A DNA stretch of 64,000 nt from Nonomuraea polychroma (GTDB lineage: Bacteria; Actinomycetota; Actinomycetes; Streptosporangiales; Streptosporangiaceae), in contig NZ_SAUN01000001.1 in assembly GCF_004011505.1 (NCBI RefSeq), positions 3,906,001-3,970,000 of the forward strand, in the 5' to 3' direction. This document shows, in pieces, positions 49,297-58,696 of the stretch. The stretch's first letter is position 1; each line of letters starts with the position of its first letter. The notes beneath the pieces were generated by a model. It worked only from the letters and a program-made list of their open reading frames with translations, was not told the origin of the DNA and searched no databases. A program made the translations under genes and the position numbers.

Positions 49297-52216
49297 GATC
49301 GAGGCGGGTGTTCATGTCGAGGCGGAACCGGCCGTAGGGGTTGATGTGGACCCAGAATAGGGGTGAGAGCGCCCGGTGGTCCTCGTCGGTGAGCTTCCGC
49401 GCCCACTTCGGATCTCGTAGCACGGCCTGGAGGAGCTGGGTGTTGATGAACACCAGCGAGGACTGGAGTAGGTGCAGTGCGAGCATGGACACCTCGGCGT
49501 GCTCGCGATCGGAACCGGTGAGGGTGCCCTCACGACCGTAGAAGATCTTGTCGTTGGCGCTGTTCCAGTTCTCCACGACCTGCAGCCCATTGTTGATCTC
49601 ACGGCGGAGTTCCTCATCGGCGAGGTAGTCGCAGGCGAAGATGGTGCGCACGACCCGGCCGAGTTCTTCCAGGGCGAGGTAGACCGGCTGCTTGGGGCCC
49701 CCACTCTTGGACTTCATAAACCGGCGCAGCACCTGCTCGGCCTCGTTAGTGCGAAGGCGGAGCGCGGTCGCGTACTTGATGATCTGATCGTAGTTGCGGG
49801 CGATCAGATCCCAGTCGATCGGCCGCTGCTTCAGGACCTTCGCCAGCTTCGGCCACGCGGCCTGGTTCGCGGTCGGCGCGTACAGCTGGATCGCGCCGAT
49901 GTTCTTCAGCCGGGGCAGCAGCTTGAACCCCAGGACCTCGGTGAAGGCAAAACCCACCAGCGAAGCTCCATGGGTGTCGGTGTAGTTCGCCTCTATGTCG
50001 GCGTCGGTGCCGTGCCGCAGCAGCCCCTCGATCATCGCCGCAACCTCCGAGGAGGAACACGACTTCAGCTGTGAGTAGACGCACAGCCGACCCTTGTCGA
50101 CATGCCAGTAGATCATGACGCCGTAGCCGCCGTACCGGGCGTGGAATTCGGTCATCAGGTTGGAGTCCCAGGAGGCGAACCGCTTTGAGTCCGATGCCGT
50201 CGACGTCGCCTTCCCCCACCACTTCGGGTCCCGGGCCTCCAGGGTCGCATTCACCACGGACACGATCGCGGCACGCAGGTTCTCCCGAGTGATGAAGGTC
50301 TGGCGGACGTGCCGTAGCTCGGCCTCGGTATGGCCGTGCTCACCGGTCGCTGACATCTGTCGGATCCCCATGTTGGTGCCGAGCGCGATCAACACGAGCA
50401 GAAGCCGCTTGCTCAAGGTCTCCTTGGACAGGACCTCGCGGGTCGCGACCGAGGTGAACAGGTCGGGGAAGTCGGTGATGAACGCGGTGTTCTTCAGGAT
50501 GTCCAGCAGGTCGATGGTGCCCCAGCGGCGCTGCACCTCGGCCTTCAGAGCAGTGAGGTTCTTCGGCTCGGGCAGCTTGTCGAGCTTCGGGACCGACACC
50601 CACGGCTTGCCCTTCCGGGTGGTGATCTTCACGCCTCCTGTGGTGCCCTCGACGAGGCCGGTGTTCAGCCGGTCCAGGCCCACGGTCAGGCGGCTTTTGA
50701 GGTCGGCTATGAACTCGGTGGCATCCAGGGGCTTGGACAGGGCGGCGTAGTGGACGTCGCGGTTGGTCTCGAAGTCGCCGGGCAGGTCCTTGTCCGGATC
50801 GCGCCACCGGCCAGCGCCCTGCACGTACACCTCACGGCGCCGCAGCGCCTCCCGCAACGCGATCAGCACGCACAGCTCGTACGGGATTCGCTCGACCCGC
50901 CGGGACTCGGCGTCCACCACCGCGTCCCGCCACGCCCACTGCACCACGCCCTCGATCGGCACCCGCTCGGTCTCGGCGTAGTACCGCTCGGTCGCTGCGA
51001 CCCCCGCGTACCGAGACAGCAAGTCGATCGCGTCCATCACCGGTCGGTAGGCGGTGTTGTTGCACTTGAACTCCAACGCCGCCAGGATCGGCCCGAGCAT
51101 CCGCCGGTAGTGGTGGGAGTAGGAGCCGCGCAGCTGGTAGCGGATCCGCTCGGAGACAGCCCGCTCGGTGGCCATCAGCTCCCGCGCCAATGACTTCAGC
51201 GTTCCCACCCCACCCGGCACCGCCGGATACACCGCCTCCCGCACCGTGTCGTCGGGGCGCTCGATCGCGGCTTTGATCATGTTGACGTAGATGCCGCGCT
51301 TGCCCCGTGCCTTCGTCAACTCGCCGACCAGCTCCCGCTCCACCCGCCGCTCGGCCCGCGCGTTGATCCGGTGAATCAGGTCGATCAGCAGCCCGACCAG
51401 CCCGTCGACCAGCTCGGCCTGCCGCGTCCAGCACAATGCCGCCAGCAGCGTGTACCGCACCGGCTCGGAGCTGTCCTCGAAGTCCGACGGGTACATCCGC
51501 ATCGGCCGCGTCCGCCACGCCGCCACGATCCGATCCGACACCCCGGAGAAGACCCCGTCCGGCAGCCCCAGCGACCGAGCCGTCGCCAGCTTCCCGATCT
51601 CCGCCAGCAACGTGTCCAACCCCAGCGGACCCGGGTCGGACTTCAACTCCGCCAGCACATGCGGACGGTCCAGCAGATCCTGCAACCTGCCGCACACCAC
51701 CGACCCCAGTGTGCCCACCACGCCCTCCGAGAACGCCACCTCGAACTTGGAAAGGCCCGACCCCACCACCCGCTCCACCTGGCCGGGCGTCGGCGGCTCC
51801 ACATCCTCGCTCCGGCATCTGCGGCGCAGCGCCTCAGCAAGCCGCTGGCGACTCGTCTCCGTCGGGCACATCTCCTCCGCCAGCCACCGTGCCCACCGGT
51901 CCTCATCCTCCTCCGTCGCCGGCCGCGTCCCGAACGCCTCCCTGATCTGCTTGCGGTGATACTCGATCGTCCGCCCCGTCCACCGGTACTTCGCGAACTC
52001 CCCGGCGTCGACCTTCACCAGCGACGCCACATAGTCGACCGCGACCAGCGGAACCGCCTGCGGACCGTCCGGGAACCGGCCCTCAAGCTCATAGAACTTC
52101 AGCAACAACGCGAACCCCAACCGCGTCGCGCCCGACTTGTTACGGATCAGCTTCCAATCACCCTCGACCAGCGTCCACGAACCGATCAGCTCATCCGGTT
52201 CCCACTCCGCGCGCAT
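49280..52216 (-). CDS. tnpA: Tn3-family transposase TnpA
   Basis: About 978 residues, full length. The N-terminal DNA-binding part (LTRKSGATRLGFALLLKFYE-type KSGATRLGFALLLKFYELEG) and the DDE core are present: KRFASWDSNLMTEFHARYGG (first Asp), EANYTDTHGASLVGFAFTEV (second Asp), and REHAEVSMLALHLLQSSLVF with the Glu upstream in FYGREGTLTGSDRE. Tn3 transposases drive replicative transposition to cointegrates. I prefer ATG 52216 (GGGAG upstream) over the frame opening at 52282. The gene is intact. Confidence 0.92.
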   Translation of the reverse strand: MRAEWEPDELIGSWTLVEGDWKLIRNKSGATRLGFALLLKFYELEGRFPDGPQAVPLVAVDYVASLVKVDAGEFAKYRWTGRTIEYHRKQIREAFGTRPATEEDEDRWARWLAEEMCPTETSRQRLAEALRRRCRSEDVEPPTPGQVERVVGSGLSKFEVAFSEGVVGTLGSVVCGRLQDLLDRPHVLAELKSDPGPLGLDTLLAEIGKLATARSLGLPDGVFSGVSDRIVAAWRTRPMRMYPSDFEDSSEPVRYTLLAALCWTRQAELVDGLVGLLIDLIHRINARAERRVERELVGELTKARGKRGIYVNMIKAAIERPDDTVREAVYPAVPGGVGTLKSLARELMATERAVSERIRYQLRGSYSHHYRRMLGPILAALEFKCNNTAYRPVMDAIDLLSRYAGVAATERYYAETERVPIEGVVQWAWRDAVVDAESRRVERIPYELCVLIALREALRRREVYVQGAGRWRDPDKDLPGDFETNRDVHYAALSKPLDATEFIADLKSRLTVGLDRLNTGLVEGTTGGVKITTRKGKPWVSVPKLDKLPEPKNLTALKAEVQRRWGTIDLLDILKNTAFITDFPDLFTSVATREVLSKETLSKRLLLVLIALGTNMGIRQMSATGEHGHTEAELRHVRQTFITRENLRAAIVSVVNATLEARDPKWWGKATSTASDSKRFASWDSNLMTEFHARYGGYGVMIYWHVDKGRLCVYSQLKSCSSSEVAAMIEGLLRHGTDADIEANYTDTHGASLVGFAFTEVLGFKLLPRLKNIGAIQLYAPTANQAAWPKLAKVLKQRPIDWDLIARNYDQIIKYATALRLRTNEAEQVLRRFMKSKSGGPKQPVYLALEELGRVVRTIFACDYLADEELRREINNGLQVVENWNSANDKIFYGREGTLTGSDREHAEVSMLALHLLQSSLVFINTQLLQAVLRDPKWARKLTDEDHRALSPLFWVHINPYGRFRLDMNTRLDLSLAA

Positions 52217-52341
52217 CCCCACCACTCCCAGACCGAGACCACCACCAGGACATGGCTCACGATCAAGGAAAAGGTCGCCCATTTCACCGGGATTGACCTA
52301 CTTGCAACCACTACGCGACGAACCCGAAAGGTAGCTCACCG

Positions 52342-52395
52342 CTACTTTGCGGCTCGCCGTAGCTTTAGGAGTTCCGGGCCTGGTTGGAGGGCCCC
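52342..52395 (-). repeat. Tn3-family terminal inverted repeat beside tnpA
   Basis: Read inward from GGGG at 52395, it contains AACTCCTAAAGCTACGGCGA and CCGCAAAGTAG. It matches the solitary repeat at 31048-31101 in its inner 35 bases and in the outer GGGG, at the same spacing. Confidence 0.7.
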
Positions 52396-52542
52396 AGACT
52401 GAGAAGGCTGGGAGTCGTGCCCGCACCGAGGAAGTACCTCTCACCACCTTTGCCCACGCGGTCCTCGATCCGGCCGTGAACTTCCTCGCCGGTGCCGATG
52501 TCCTGGAATTCGGCACCGGCAGGCTGGTTCAAGGACGGGTTC

Positions 52543-52715
52543 TCAGCGGCTCACGGCGGTCTCCTGTTCAATACGCGACAGCTTCTCCGGATTGCGCACG
52601 TGGTAGGCGCCGGTGACGTAGCCGTTCTCCACGCGCACCGCCACCACGCCGTCGGTCTCGCCGTTGACTCGGACGAGCAACCCCGGGCCGCCATTGATCT
52701 GCACCAGCTGCCCCG
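52543..52715 (-). pseudogene. SigJ-type sigma factor, SnoaL-like tail only
   Basis: QLVQINGGPGLLVRVNGETD, GVVAVRVENGYVTGAYHVRN and PEKLSRIEQETAVSR-stop are the final part of ECF41/SigJ-type sigma factors. It is joined in the wrong frame to the coiled-coil fragment at 52716. The sigma factor at 43285-43833 lacks precisely this part. Confidence 0.6.
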
Positions 52716-53153
52716 CAGGCTCTCCACCGCCGCGGCCGACTCACCCCGCCCCATCGCTGATGAGATCTTCCCGGCCCGCATCGCTCCCCCGGCATCGGTC
52801 AACACCTCCAGCACATCCCGATACGCTCGAGGCAACACCGAAGGCTCCAGGTCCTGACGCCAGGGCGGCACCGTCACCACACCCCGCCGCACCACCTCGA
52901 CCTCCTGCCCGTCCTGCGGCGTTTCAGCGACATCGGCATCCTCACCCTGCAGCACCGAGTCCGCGACCAGCCGGCCCGCCTTGTCCAGGATTTCCTCCAC
53001 CACCTCCTGCGCGATCAGCAACCGCGACAGCCGGGTCTCCTCGGCCTCCAGCCGTGCCCGCACTTCGGCGAGTTGCTCACCGAGCTCCTCGATCCGCTGA
53101 CGGAACTCCGCCTGCCGCCGGACCAGCTCCTCCAGCAACGAAGCCATCGCCAT
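52716..53153 (-). pseudogene. Coiled-coil/helix-turn-helix protein, 3'-truncated
   Basis: Starts MAMASLLEELVRRQAEFRQR with a coil (residues 10-50) and continues DILDKAGRLVADSVL-type EEILDKAGRLVADSVLQGED, then RAYRDVLEVLTDAGGAMRAG, KISSAMGRGESAAAVESLRG, a winged-helix start. It breaks off there and is fused to the sigma-factor tail. The family is a small actinomycete protein often beside transposons; function unknown. Confidence 0.55.
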
Positions 53154-53235
53154 CACCGCCTCACACGCCTGCACCCACGGTAGAAGGCGGTTTCAGGATC
53201 AAACAGCCAGGCCAGCAAACGCCCAGCTCAGCAGG

Positions 53236-53266
53236 TCACTGCGGAAGAGAGCTACACCCGGACCAG
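53236..53266 (+). repeat. ISKra4-type end, solitary copy
   Basis: GTCACTGCGGAAGAG followed by AGCTACACCCGGACCA. The same segment, two bases shorter, is at 55628-55656 directly after the ISKra4 transposase fragment. The two direct copies enclose the MATE transporter gene. Confidence 0.55.
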
Positions 53267-53420
53267 TTACCCAGCCAAGGTTGCGTGACGGCCCACTTGC
53301 TCGTACAAGATTTTTGGAGCCGATGATCGCGTAGTCGGAGAGAGTGGCCTGGTTGTCGACGGGGCGCGGCTGCAACGGAACACCGCCCCGTGCCCGTCGT
53401 CGTCTGGCTCCCGTTGTGCT

Positions 53421-54776
53421 TCAGCCGGTCGCGACGGCTGCCTGAGCGGCGCTGCCCCTGGCCGACAGCTTTCGTATGTGTCGTACGGCGATGAGCGGCA
53501 CCGTCACGCCGATCAGGTTGCAGTACGCCACCGCGGCGTAGAAGCCGTCCGCGCTGCCGACGGCGTGTGCCGCCGCCGCGCCGACCGCGACGATCAGGCC
53601 GAAGTAGATTGCGTTGAGCACGATGGCCCGGAAGCCGCCGCCGGTCTCCTCCATGACGGTCAGCGAGGCGAGCACGGGTCCCTGGACGGCGTAGGTGAGC
53701 GCCACGGCGCCCAGGTAACTGCCCGTAGCTGCGGCCACCCCGGCGTCGCCGCCTATCAGCCGCGCCAGCGGGTCATGCAGTGACCACACCAGCGCCGCGA
53801 TCACCACGTAGGTCACGACGGTGACCTCAATGCCACCGCGCATCGATTCACGTATTCGCCGCCATTCGCCCGCGCCGCGTTGCTGGTTAATGGTGATCGC
53901 TGTGGCTGTACCCAGGACCATGCCCGGCAGCAGCACGACGCTCTGCAGGGTGGAAGCGACCGTGAACCCGGCCACGGCGTTCTCCCCGTAGTTCCCGAGG
54001 ACGCCGATGACCGCGAGGTTGTACGCGGAGAGCACGAGAAAGGACATGGCGATGGGTACACCGATGCGGCGCAGGTCGGTGAACACCTCGCGCCGCCAGA
54101 TCCGGACGGTGGGCGGATGCCACAGCTCGGTGCGGCGCAGCAGCACCAGGCCCATGGTCAGGCCGGTCAGACCCGCTGCCGCCTCGGCGATGGGCACTGC
54201 CGCGATTCCGATGTCGGCACCGAGCCCGAGGCCGGCCACCAGGCCGATCCTCACGGTCGCCGTCCAGATGACCAGGACGGTGGCCTGTCGCACATACCCA
54301 TAGCCGCGCAGGCTGGACGCGCACAGCTCCGCCCCGACGGCCAGCAGACTGGCGGCGCTGGTCCAGCGCAGGAAGGAGGCAAACGTGTCCCGCAGCCCGG
54401 CGTCCACATGAAGGAGACCCGTCAGGGAGGGAGCCGCGACCGCGAGGCCCAGGTACAGGGCCGCGCCGAGCCCGAGCCATACCCTGGCCAGGCTGGCGGC
54501 GTTCGACATGACGTCCTGGGGGCGCCCGGCCCCCTTGCTGATCGCGGCGGCGACCTGGTTGCAGACCGCGAAGCCCACACTCAGGGCAAGGACGATGAGG
54601 CTGACAGGCTGATACAGGGAACGCACATAAATGGCCTCTCCCCCCATACGCCCCAGAATGGCGATAATTCCGAGCTGGGCAGCGAAATTGAGGGACCCGG
54701 CCACAAAAAGAGGAACAGCGAGGCCGGAGATGGTTCGCCACACCCCCCTTCTTTTATGAGCGGCTAAGGGAAACAT
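53421..54776 (-). CDS. MATE-family efflux transporter
   Basis: 451 residues with 12 predicted membrane helices in two similar halves (SGLAVPLFVAGSLNFAAQLG and RIGVPIAMSFLVLSAYNLAV at matching places, the typical MATE repeat). Multidrug and toxin extrusion proteins exchange Na+ or H+ for cationic drugs or metabolites. The gene is complete. It lies between two ISKra4-type ends and beside a cut serine-hydrolase gene, so it may have been brought here. Confidence 0.85.
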   Translation of the reverse strand: MFPLAAHKRRGVWRTISGLAVPLFVAGSLNFAAQLGIIAILGRMGGEAIYVRSLYQPVSLIVLALSVGFAVCNQVAAAISKGAGRPQDVMSNAASLARVWLGLGAALYLGLAVAAPSLTGLLHVDAGLRDTFASFLRWTSAASLLAVGAELCASSLRGYGYVRQATVLVIWTATVRIGLVAGLGLGADIGIAAVPIAEAAAGLTGLTMGLVLLRRTELWHPPTVRIWRREVFTDLRRIGVPIAMSFLVLSAYNLAVIGVLGNYGENAVAGFTVASTLQSVVLLPGMVLGTATAITINQQRGAGEWRRIRESMRGGIEVTVVTYVVIAALVWSLHDPLARLIGGDAGVAAATGSYLGAVALTYAVQGPVLASLTVMEETGGGFRAIVLNAIYFGLIVAVGAAAAHAVGSADGFYAAVAYCNLIGVTVPLIAVRHIRKLSARGSAAQAAVATG

Positions 54777-54837
54777 GCGGACCTCCGGGGACGCAACGGC
54801 TGGGGGCGCGAATTGACCTGTGGGACGATGGCTACAT

Positions 54838-54960
54838 TCAATCGCGCCCGGCCCCGTACCACTCGACCAGCACCTGCCTGTCCCGCATCACCACGAGCCC
54901 GTGCAGGTTCGGCGCCTTACCCGAACGCAGGACCTCATCGACACGCCCTGCCATTCCCAC
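54838..54960 (-). pseudogene. Start of a serine hydrolase gene, cut after 40 codons
   Basis: AGGAGGTGCATC precedes GTG 54960, giving VGMAGRVDEVLRSGKAPNLH, GLVVMRDRQVLVEWYGAGRD-stop. This is the usual N-terminus of a beta-lactamase-like serine hydrolase (LHGLVVxRxGxxVxExY). The SxxK part and all else are missing. Confidence 0.55.
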
Positions 54961-55088
54961 GATGCACCTCCTGAAGTCGGCACCTCCTGAATACGACCTC
55001 ACACCGTGTGAGACACAAGCCGCCCAAGAAAGTCGCGCACTCTCGTCGGACGGCGTAGATTCCCCTGGCGATTTCGCAGGCGCGCCAA

Positions 55089-55619
55089 GTGCGACTGGGA
55101 GCCGATCGCCGCCACGTGCCGATCCATATCGTCTGTGATCTGATCCACGTGCTGGAATACCTCTGGCGCGGGGCCCGCTGCCTGCATGCCGCCGATGATC
55201 CGGCCGCCGAGCAACGCGTCGCCGGCTGGGCGCTCGGGCTGCTGGCCGGCCGCATCGACGAGGTGATCGCCGATCTGAAGGCTCAGGCCACCTGCCTGCC
55301 CACCGACCGGCGCGACGGCCTCAAGGCCGCTGTTCGCTACCTGACCAGCCACCGCGCATTCCTCCGCTATGACCAGGCGTTGGAGCAGGGCTGGCCGATC
55401 GCCACCGGTGTCGTGGAGGGGACCGCCCGCTATCTGGTCGGCGACCGCCTGGAGATCACCGGAGCCAGGTGGGGACTGGCCGGAGCCGAGGCTATCTTGA
55501 AGCTCCGCGCTGTGATCGCCAACAGCGATCTCGATCGGTACTGGGCTTTCCATGTCGACCGCGAGAACCAGCGCATTCGCCGCAGCCGTCACCAGGACGG
55601 ATACACCCCCACAGCCTGA
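55089..55619 (+). pseudogene. ISKra4-family transposase, C-terminal part
   Basis: 176 residues: HVPIHIVCDLIHVLEYLWRG, QGWPIATGVVEGTARYLVGD, RLEITGARWGLAGAEAILKL, RAVIANSDLDRYWAFHVDRE. These are the conserved last segments of ISKra4-type transposases. The N-terminal half is absent upstream, so it cannot be active. The IS end follows at 55628-55656. Confidence 0.7.
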
Positions 55620-55627
55620 TCTAACCA

Positions 55628-55656
55628 GTCACTGCGGAAGAGCTACACCCGGACCA
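55628..55656 (+). repeat. ISKra4-type end next to the transposase fragment
   Basis: GTCACTGCGGAAGAGCTACA plus CCCGGACCA, starting 9 bases after the transposase stop. A direct copy lies at 53236-53266. Confidence 0.55.
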
Positions 55657-55884
55657 CATCGCCGCCAGCCGCCGCCCAGGCCGTGCTCGACAAGGACGTC
55701 AAGCCGTGGAGCGAGCAGCAGATCAACGCTCGGGCCGCTGTCCACACGAGCAGGGGTCCCGGTAGCAATGGAGCAAAATCCAACGAACCTGCCTCTGACC
55801 TGCAGTGACGTGGTGTTCCGCGCCGAGGTAGGAGAACTTCGTCGTGGTTGTTGGTGCTGACGGCTGATCCGCGGGTCAGCGAGG

Positions 55885-56600
55885 TTAGAGCCCTTTGTGG
55901 AAGGCGGCGTACTCGGCGCGGGCCTGTTCGACAGCGTTGGGGTGGCGCTGGGCCTTCTCGTGTTCTGCAAGGGCGCGGTAGATGCTGGCGAGGGAGGGGT
56001 TGTGACCTTTGCGCTTGCCAGTAGGGATGATCAGGTCCTTGCGGATCTTTTCGACGGGTTCGCCGGCCGCGCGGCGCCGTAGGATGGTGTGGATCATGTC
56101 GTCGGTGATGACGGTGGGACGGCCGCCGTGGTTGCCCTTGCGGGCTGCGGCGTCCAGGCCTTCCAGCGTCGCCTCGCGGATCGCTTCTCGCTCGGTCTCG
56201 GCCATGGCGGCGAAGAACGCGAAAAGCATGCGGCCGGGCCCGGCCGGGTCGTAGATTCCGGCGAGGGGGCGGCGAGCATTTCCAGGACCAGGCCGTACAC
56301 GGTGAGGATGACGCGGCAGTGCGGAGCGTGGGCCTTGATCTGCCGGGCGGTGGCCAGGGCCTTCTCGAACGCGGGGCGGACCTTGAGGCGGTTGGAGATC
56401 TTCTCGCTGAAGATCTTGTCGCGGCTGATGCCGTGCGCGGTCAGGGCGTCCAGCTGTGACTGAAGTTCCTGGATGAGGGAGGAGCAGCGCGCGTAGCCGA
56501 TGCGGATGTCGGCCGAGGGCCGATCGGGGTCGATGGGGGCGGGCGGCGGGGTGCCGGGCCGTCAGGGCTGGCCTGGTCCGTGGTCGGCGGGAGTTTGGAC
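55885..56600 (-). pseudogene. Serine recombinase/resolvase with internal loss and frameshift
   Basis: The first part, IRIGYARCSSLIQELQSQLD with the catalytic Ser in CSS, KIFSEKISNRLKVRPAFEKA, runs to VYGLVLEMLA. The second part, in another frame, is PLAGIYDPAGPGRMLFAFFA, AMAETEREAIREATLEGLDA and the helix-turn-helix end PVEKIRKDLIIPTGKRKGHN. The HExKRLGR segment between them is missing, with the shift near 56270. It differs from the recombinases at 31 and 45 kb and is a separate subfamily. Confidence 0.65.
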
Positions 56601-56822
56601 GCGCAGCCGTTTGGCCTGCCGGGGGCCTTGGTGAAGCGGCCGGTGTGGTAGGTGCCGGCGACGGCGCCGGACCGTGACCGGCAGGGCGATCCGGGCTGGA
56701 CGTGGCATCGCGGACAGGGGTGACGTTAGACCTCATCGGCGTCACAGGTGACGTCGTCGGCAGTACCGGAATCGGCGGCGGATACGGCGCTCATTCGGGG
56801 CTGGGAGAGGTCGACCGTGCCC

Positions 56823-56898
56823 CGAATCCTCTCACAAACATTTCTCAGAACCGCCTCGATCGGGAACTTGAGTGAGAACGAGTTGTGAGAAGGATTCG
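56823..56898. repeat. Res-like inverted repeats upstream of the broken resolvase
   Basis: CGAATCCTCTCACAA (56823-56837) and TTGTGAGAAGGATTCG (56883-56898) are inverted with one extra base, and TTTCTCAG and TGAGTGAGAA between them are weaker copies of the same TCTCA/TGAGA unit. The position upstream of a resolv­ase and the internal iterations fit a res site. Confidence 0.5.
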
Positions 56899-57051
56899 AG
56901 ACCTCCGGCCATCCCCTGAGACGCACGTTGATGATCTTCTATCGGAATCGCTCGTTTGTGAGAGCTGTTTGCGTCACCCGATCAACCTGCGTGCCTCCTC
57001 ATGGTCTCGCGGTGGTGCTGATCGGGCAGCCGATTCCAATCGATATGGCTG

Positions 57052-58521
57052 TCATTCGGCAGGGCAGGTGGTACCCGGCTTGGGCAGCCTCAGGTCGGTC
57101 AGGTACGTGGTGGCGTGTTGGATAGGGCACGTCTTGCCCGACAGGTACATGACATGGCCGGGCCCGTCGTAGCCGACGGTCACTGATCCCGGGATCATCC
57201 TGGTGAAGCTCTCGGTCCATGCGTAGTCGCCCCACGTGCTGCCGACTCCCAGGAATGGCGGCAGGCCACGAGTCAGCAGGGGGCGGGAAGGGTTGGCGAC
57301 CGGTAGCGGCCAACCGGTGCATCCGAGCGCGTCGAATGACGCTCCCCCGAAGTTCGGCGAGATCTTCTCCGCCTGACGGCGGAACTTCCGCAGCTGCGCG
57401 TAGCTGCTGTAGCCACGGTCATCTGCGCACGTCATCGCCAGCGCTCCGGGCGCGGCCCAGATCCGCGCGTTGCCGAGAGCGAAATCGGCGAAACCGGACC
57501 CGTCCCCGCCCCGGGCCTTGTTGACCGCCTCGGCGAAGGCCAGCCACCGCGAGTTGTTCGGTCCGGGGTCGCCGATGAAGCCGAAACTCCTCAGATGCCA
57601 TCCGGTCAGCTCGCCCTTGCCGAACTCGGACGACGTGACCGGGATCGGCCTGCGATCGGCGTCTCGAATGAGCTTGCGCCAGACCGCCCCGGCGTCCTGT
57701 CCGTGCAACGCGCAGGCGGGGGTGTCCGCACACCAGGTGGTGAATCTGGTGAAGACCCGTTCCAGGACGGGCAGAGTCCGCAGCGTCTGGTCGCGCCAGC
57801 CGTCGACCTGGTTGATCGTCCCGTCGAGGTACATGGCTCGGATGCGCTGCGGGAACAGCCGGGCATAGGCGGCGGCGGGCACCCCTCCGTAGGAGTTGGC
57901 CATGAAGCTCAGCCGTTCCTCGCCCAGAGCCTCGCGAACCGCGTCCATGTCTCTGGCCACCGACAGAGAGTCCATGTGGGCGAACAGGCCGGTCTTGTCC
58001 GCGTTCTGGCACTCTTTGAGGGCCTTGGTCATCGCCGCGGCCAAGGCCTTGTACTGCTTCTGCCCCTGTGGCTCGAACAGTGACGTTCCAGGCTGCATGC
58101 AAGATGGGGGCATCTGATCACGCCACACGGTGGTGCGCGGCTTGTAGGCGACGAGGTCGAACCTGCGCCGCAGTTCGGTGAGGTCGGTCGCAGCGCGCTT
58201 CAGGTCGTCGATCCCGTTGGCCCCGGGACCGCCGGGAACCCCCAGCACGCTGCCGATCCGGTGCGCAGACTCGGTGGCGGGCAGCCGGGCCAGGTCCAGT
58301 TTGACCTTCGACTCGTCCGGCTTGGCCCAGTCCACCGGCACCTCGATCTCAGCGCACTGCATGCCCGCCGGTATGCCCTGGCCGACGCAGTCCCGCCAGG
58401 TCGGCTGCGCATCCCGAGCGGCGGAGGCCCCCGGGGTCATTCCCGCCAGCGCCGCCACCGTTACACCGATGACCAGCCCTCTGGTCCTCGCGCGCCTGCG
58501 CCGCTGCTTGGTTGTCGTCAT
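57052..58521 (-). CDS. Exported alpha/beta hydrolase, tripeptidyl-aminopeptidase-like
   Basis: 489 residues. The N-terminus TTTKQRRRRARTRGLVIGVT, VAALAGMTPGASA is a signal peptide with a twin-arginine-like basic start. The catalytic domain has GVPGGPGANG (oxyanion), the nucleophile Ser210 in MANSYGGVPAA, and the C-terminal histidine in YDGPGHVMYLSGKTCP. It belongs to the same TAP/SlpD family as the protein at 16578, but the elbow is ANSYGG rather than GVSYGT and it is shorter. It is divergent from the sensor-kinase gene; the 175 bases between could be the target of that system. Confidence 0.85.
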   Translation of the reverse strand: MTTTKQRRRRARTRGLVIGVTVAALAGMTPGASAARDAQPTWRDCVGQGIPAGMQCAEIEVPVDWAKPDESKVKLDLARLPATESAHRIGSVLGVPGGPGANGIDDLKRAATDLTELRRRFDLVAYKPRTTVWRDQMPPSCMQPGTSLFEPQGQKQYKALAAAMTKALKECQNADKTGLFAHMDSLSVARDMDAVREALGEERLSFMANSYGGVPAAAYARLFPQRIRAMYLDGTINQVDGWRDQTLRTLPVLERVFTRFTTWCADTPACALHGQDAGAVWRKLIRDADRRPIPVTSSEFGKGELTGWHLRSFGFIGDPGPNNSRWLAFAEAVNKARGGDGSGFADFALGNARIWAAPGALAMTCADDRGYSSYAQLRKFRRQAEKISPNFGGASFDALGCTGWPLPVANPSRPLLTRGLPPFLGVGSTWGDYAWTESFTRMIPGSVTVGYDGPGHVMYLSGKTCPIQHATTYLTDLRLPKPGTTCPAE

Positions 58522-58696
58522 GGTGATCACTCTGGTGACACCGACCGGATGGCCACCACCGGGACGTCCTCCGTTTTGGTTTCGGGATGTCCCCCACGGG
58601 CTGTCCGGCTGTTCTCGCGCGAGCGTGTCCGTCAGGCTGGACGGCGTGCGGCGTCTGGCGAGGAGGAGCGTGGACAGGCAAGCAGAGAGGTGGCGT

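Larger units (their letters stand above)
49280..52395 (-). mobile_element. Tn3-family transposon segment
   Basis: Contains a complete Tn3-type transposase and one terminal repeat (52342-52395, GGGG outer end). I could not find the second repeat near 49.2-49.3 kb, so the left boundary is only the end of the transposase gene. No resolvase or cargo lies inside. The same terminal repeat, alone, is at 31048-31101. Confidence 0.7.
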
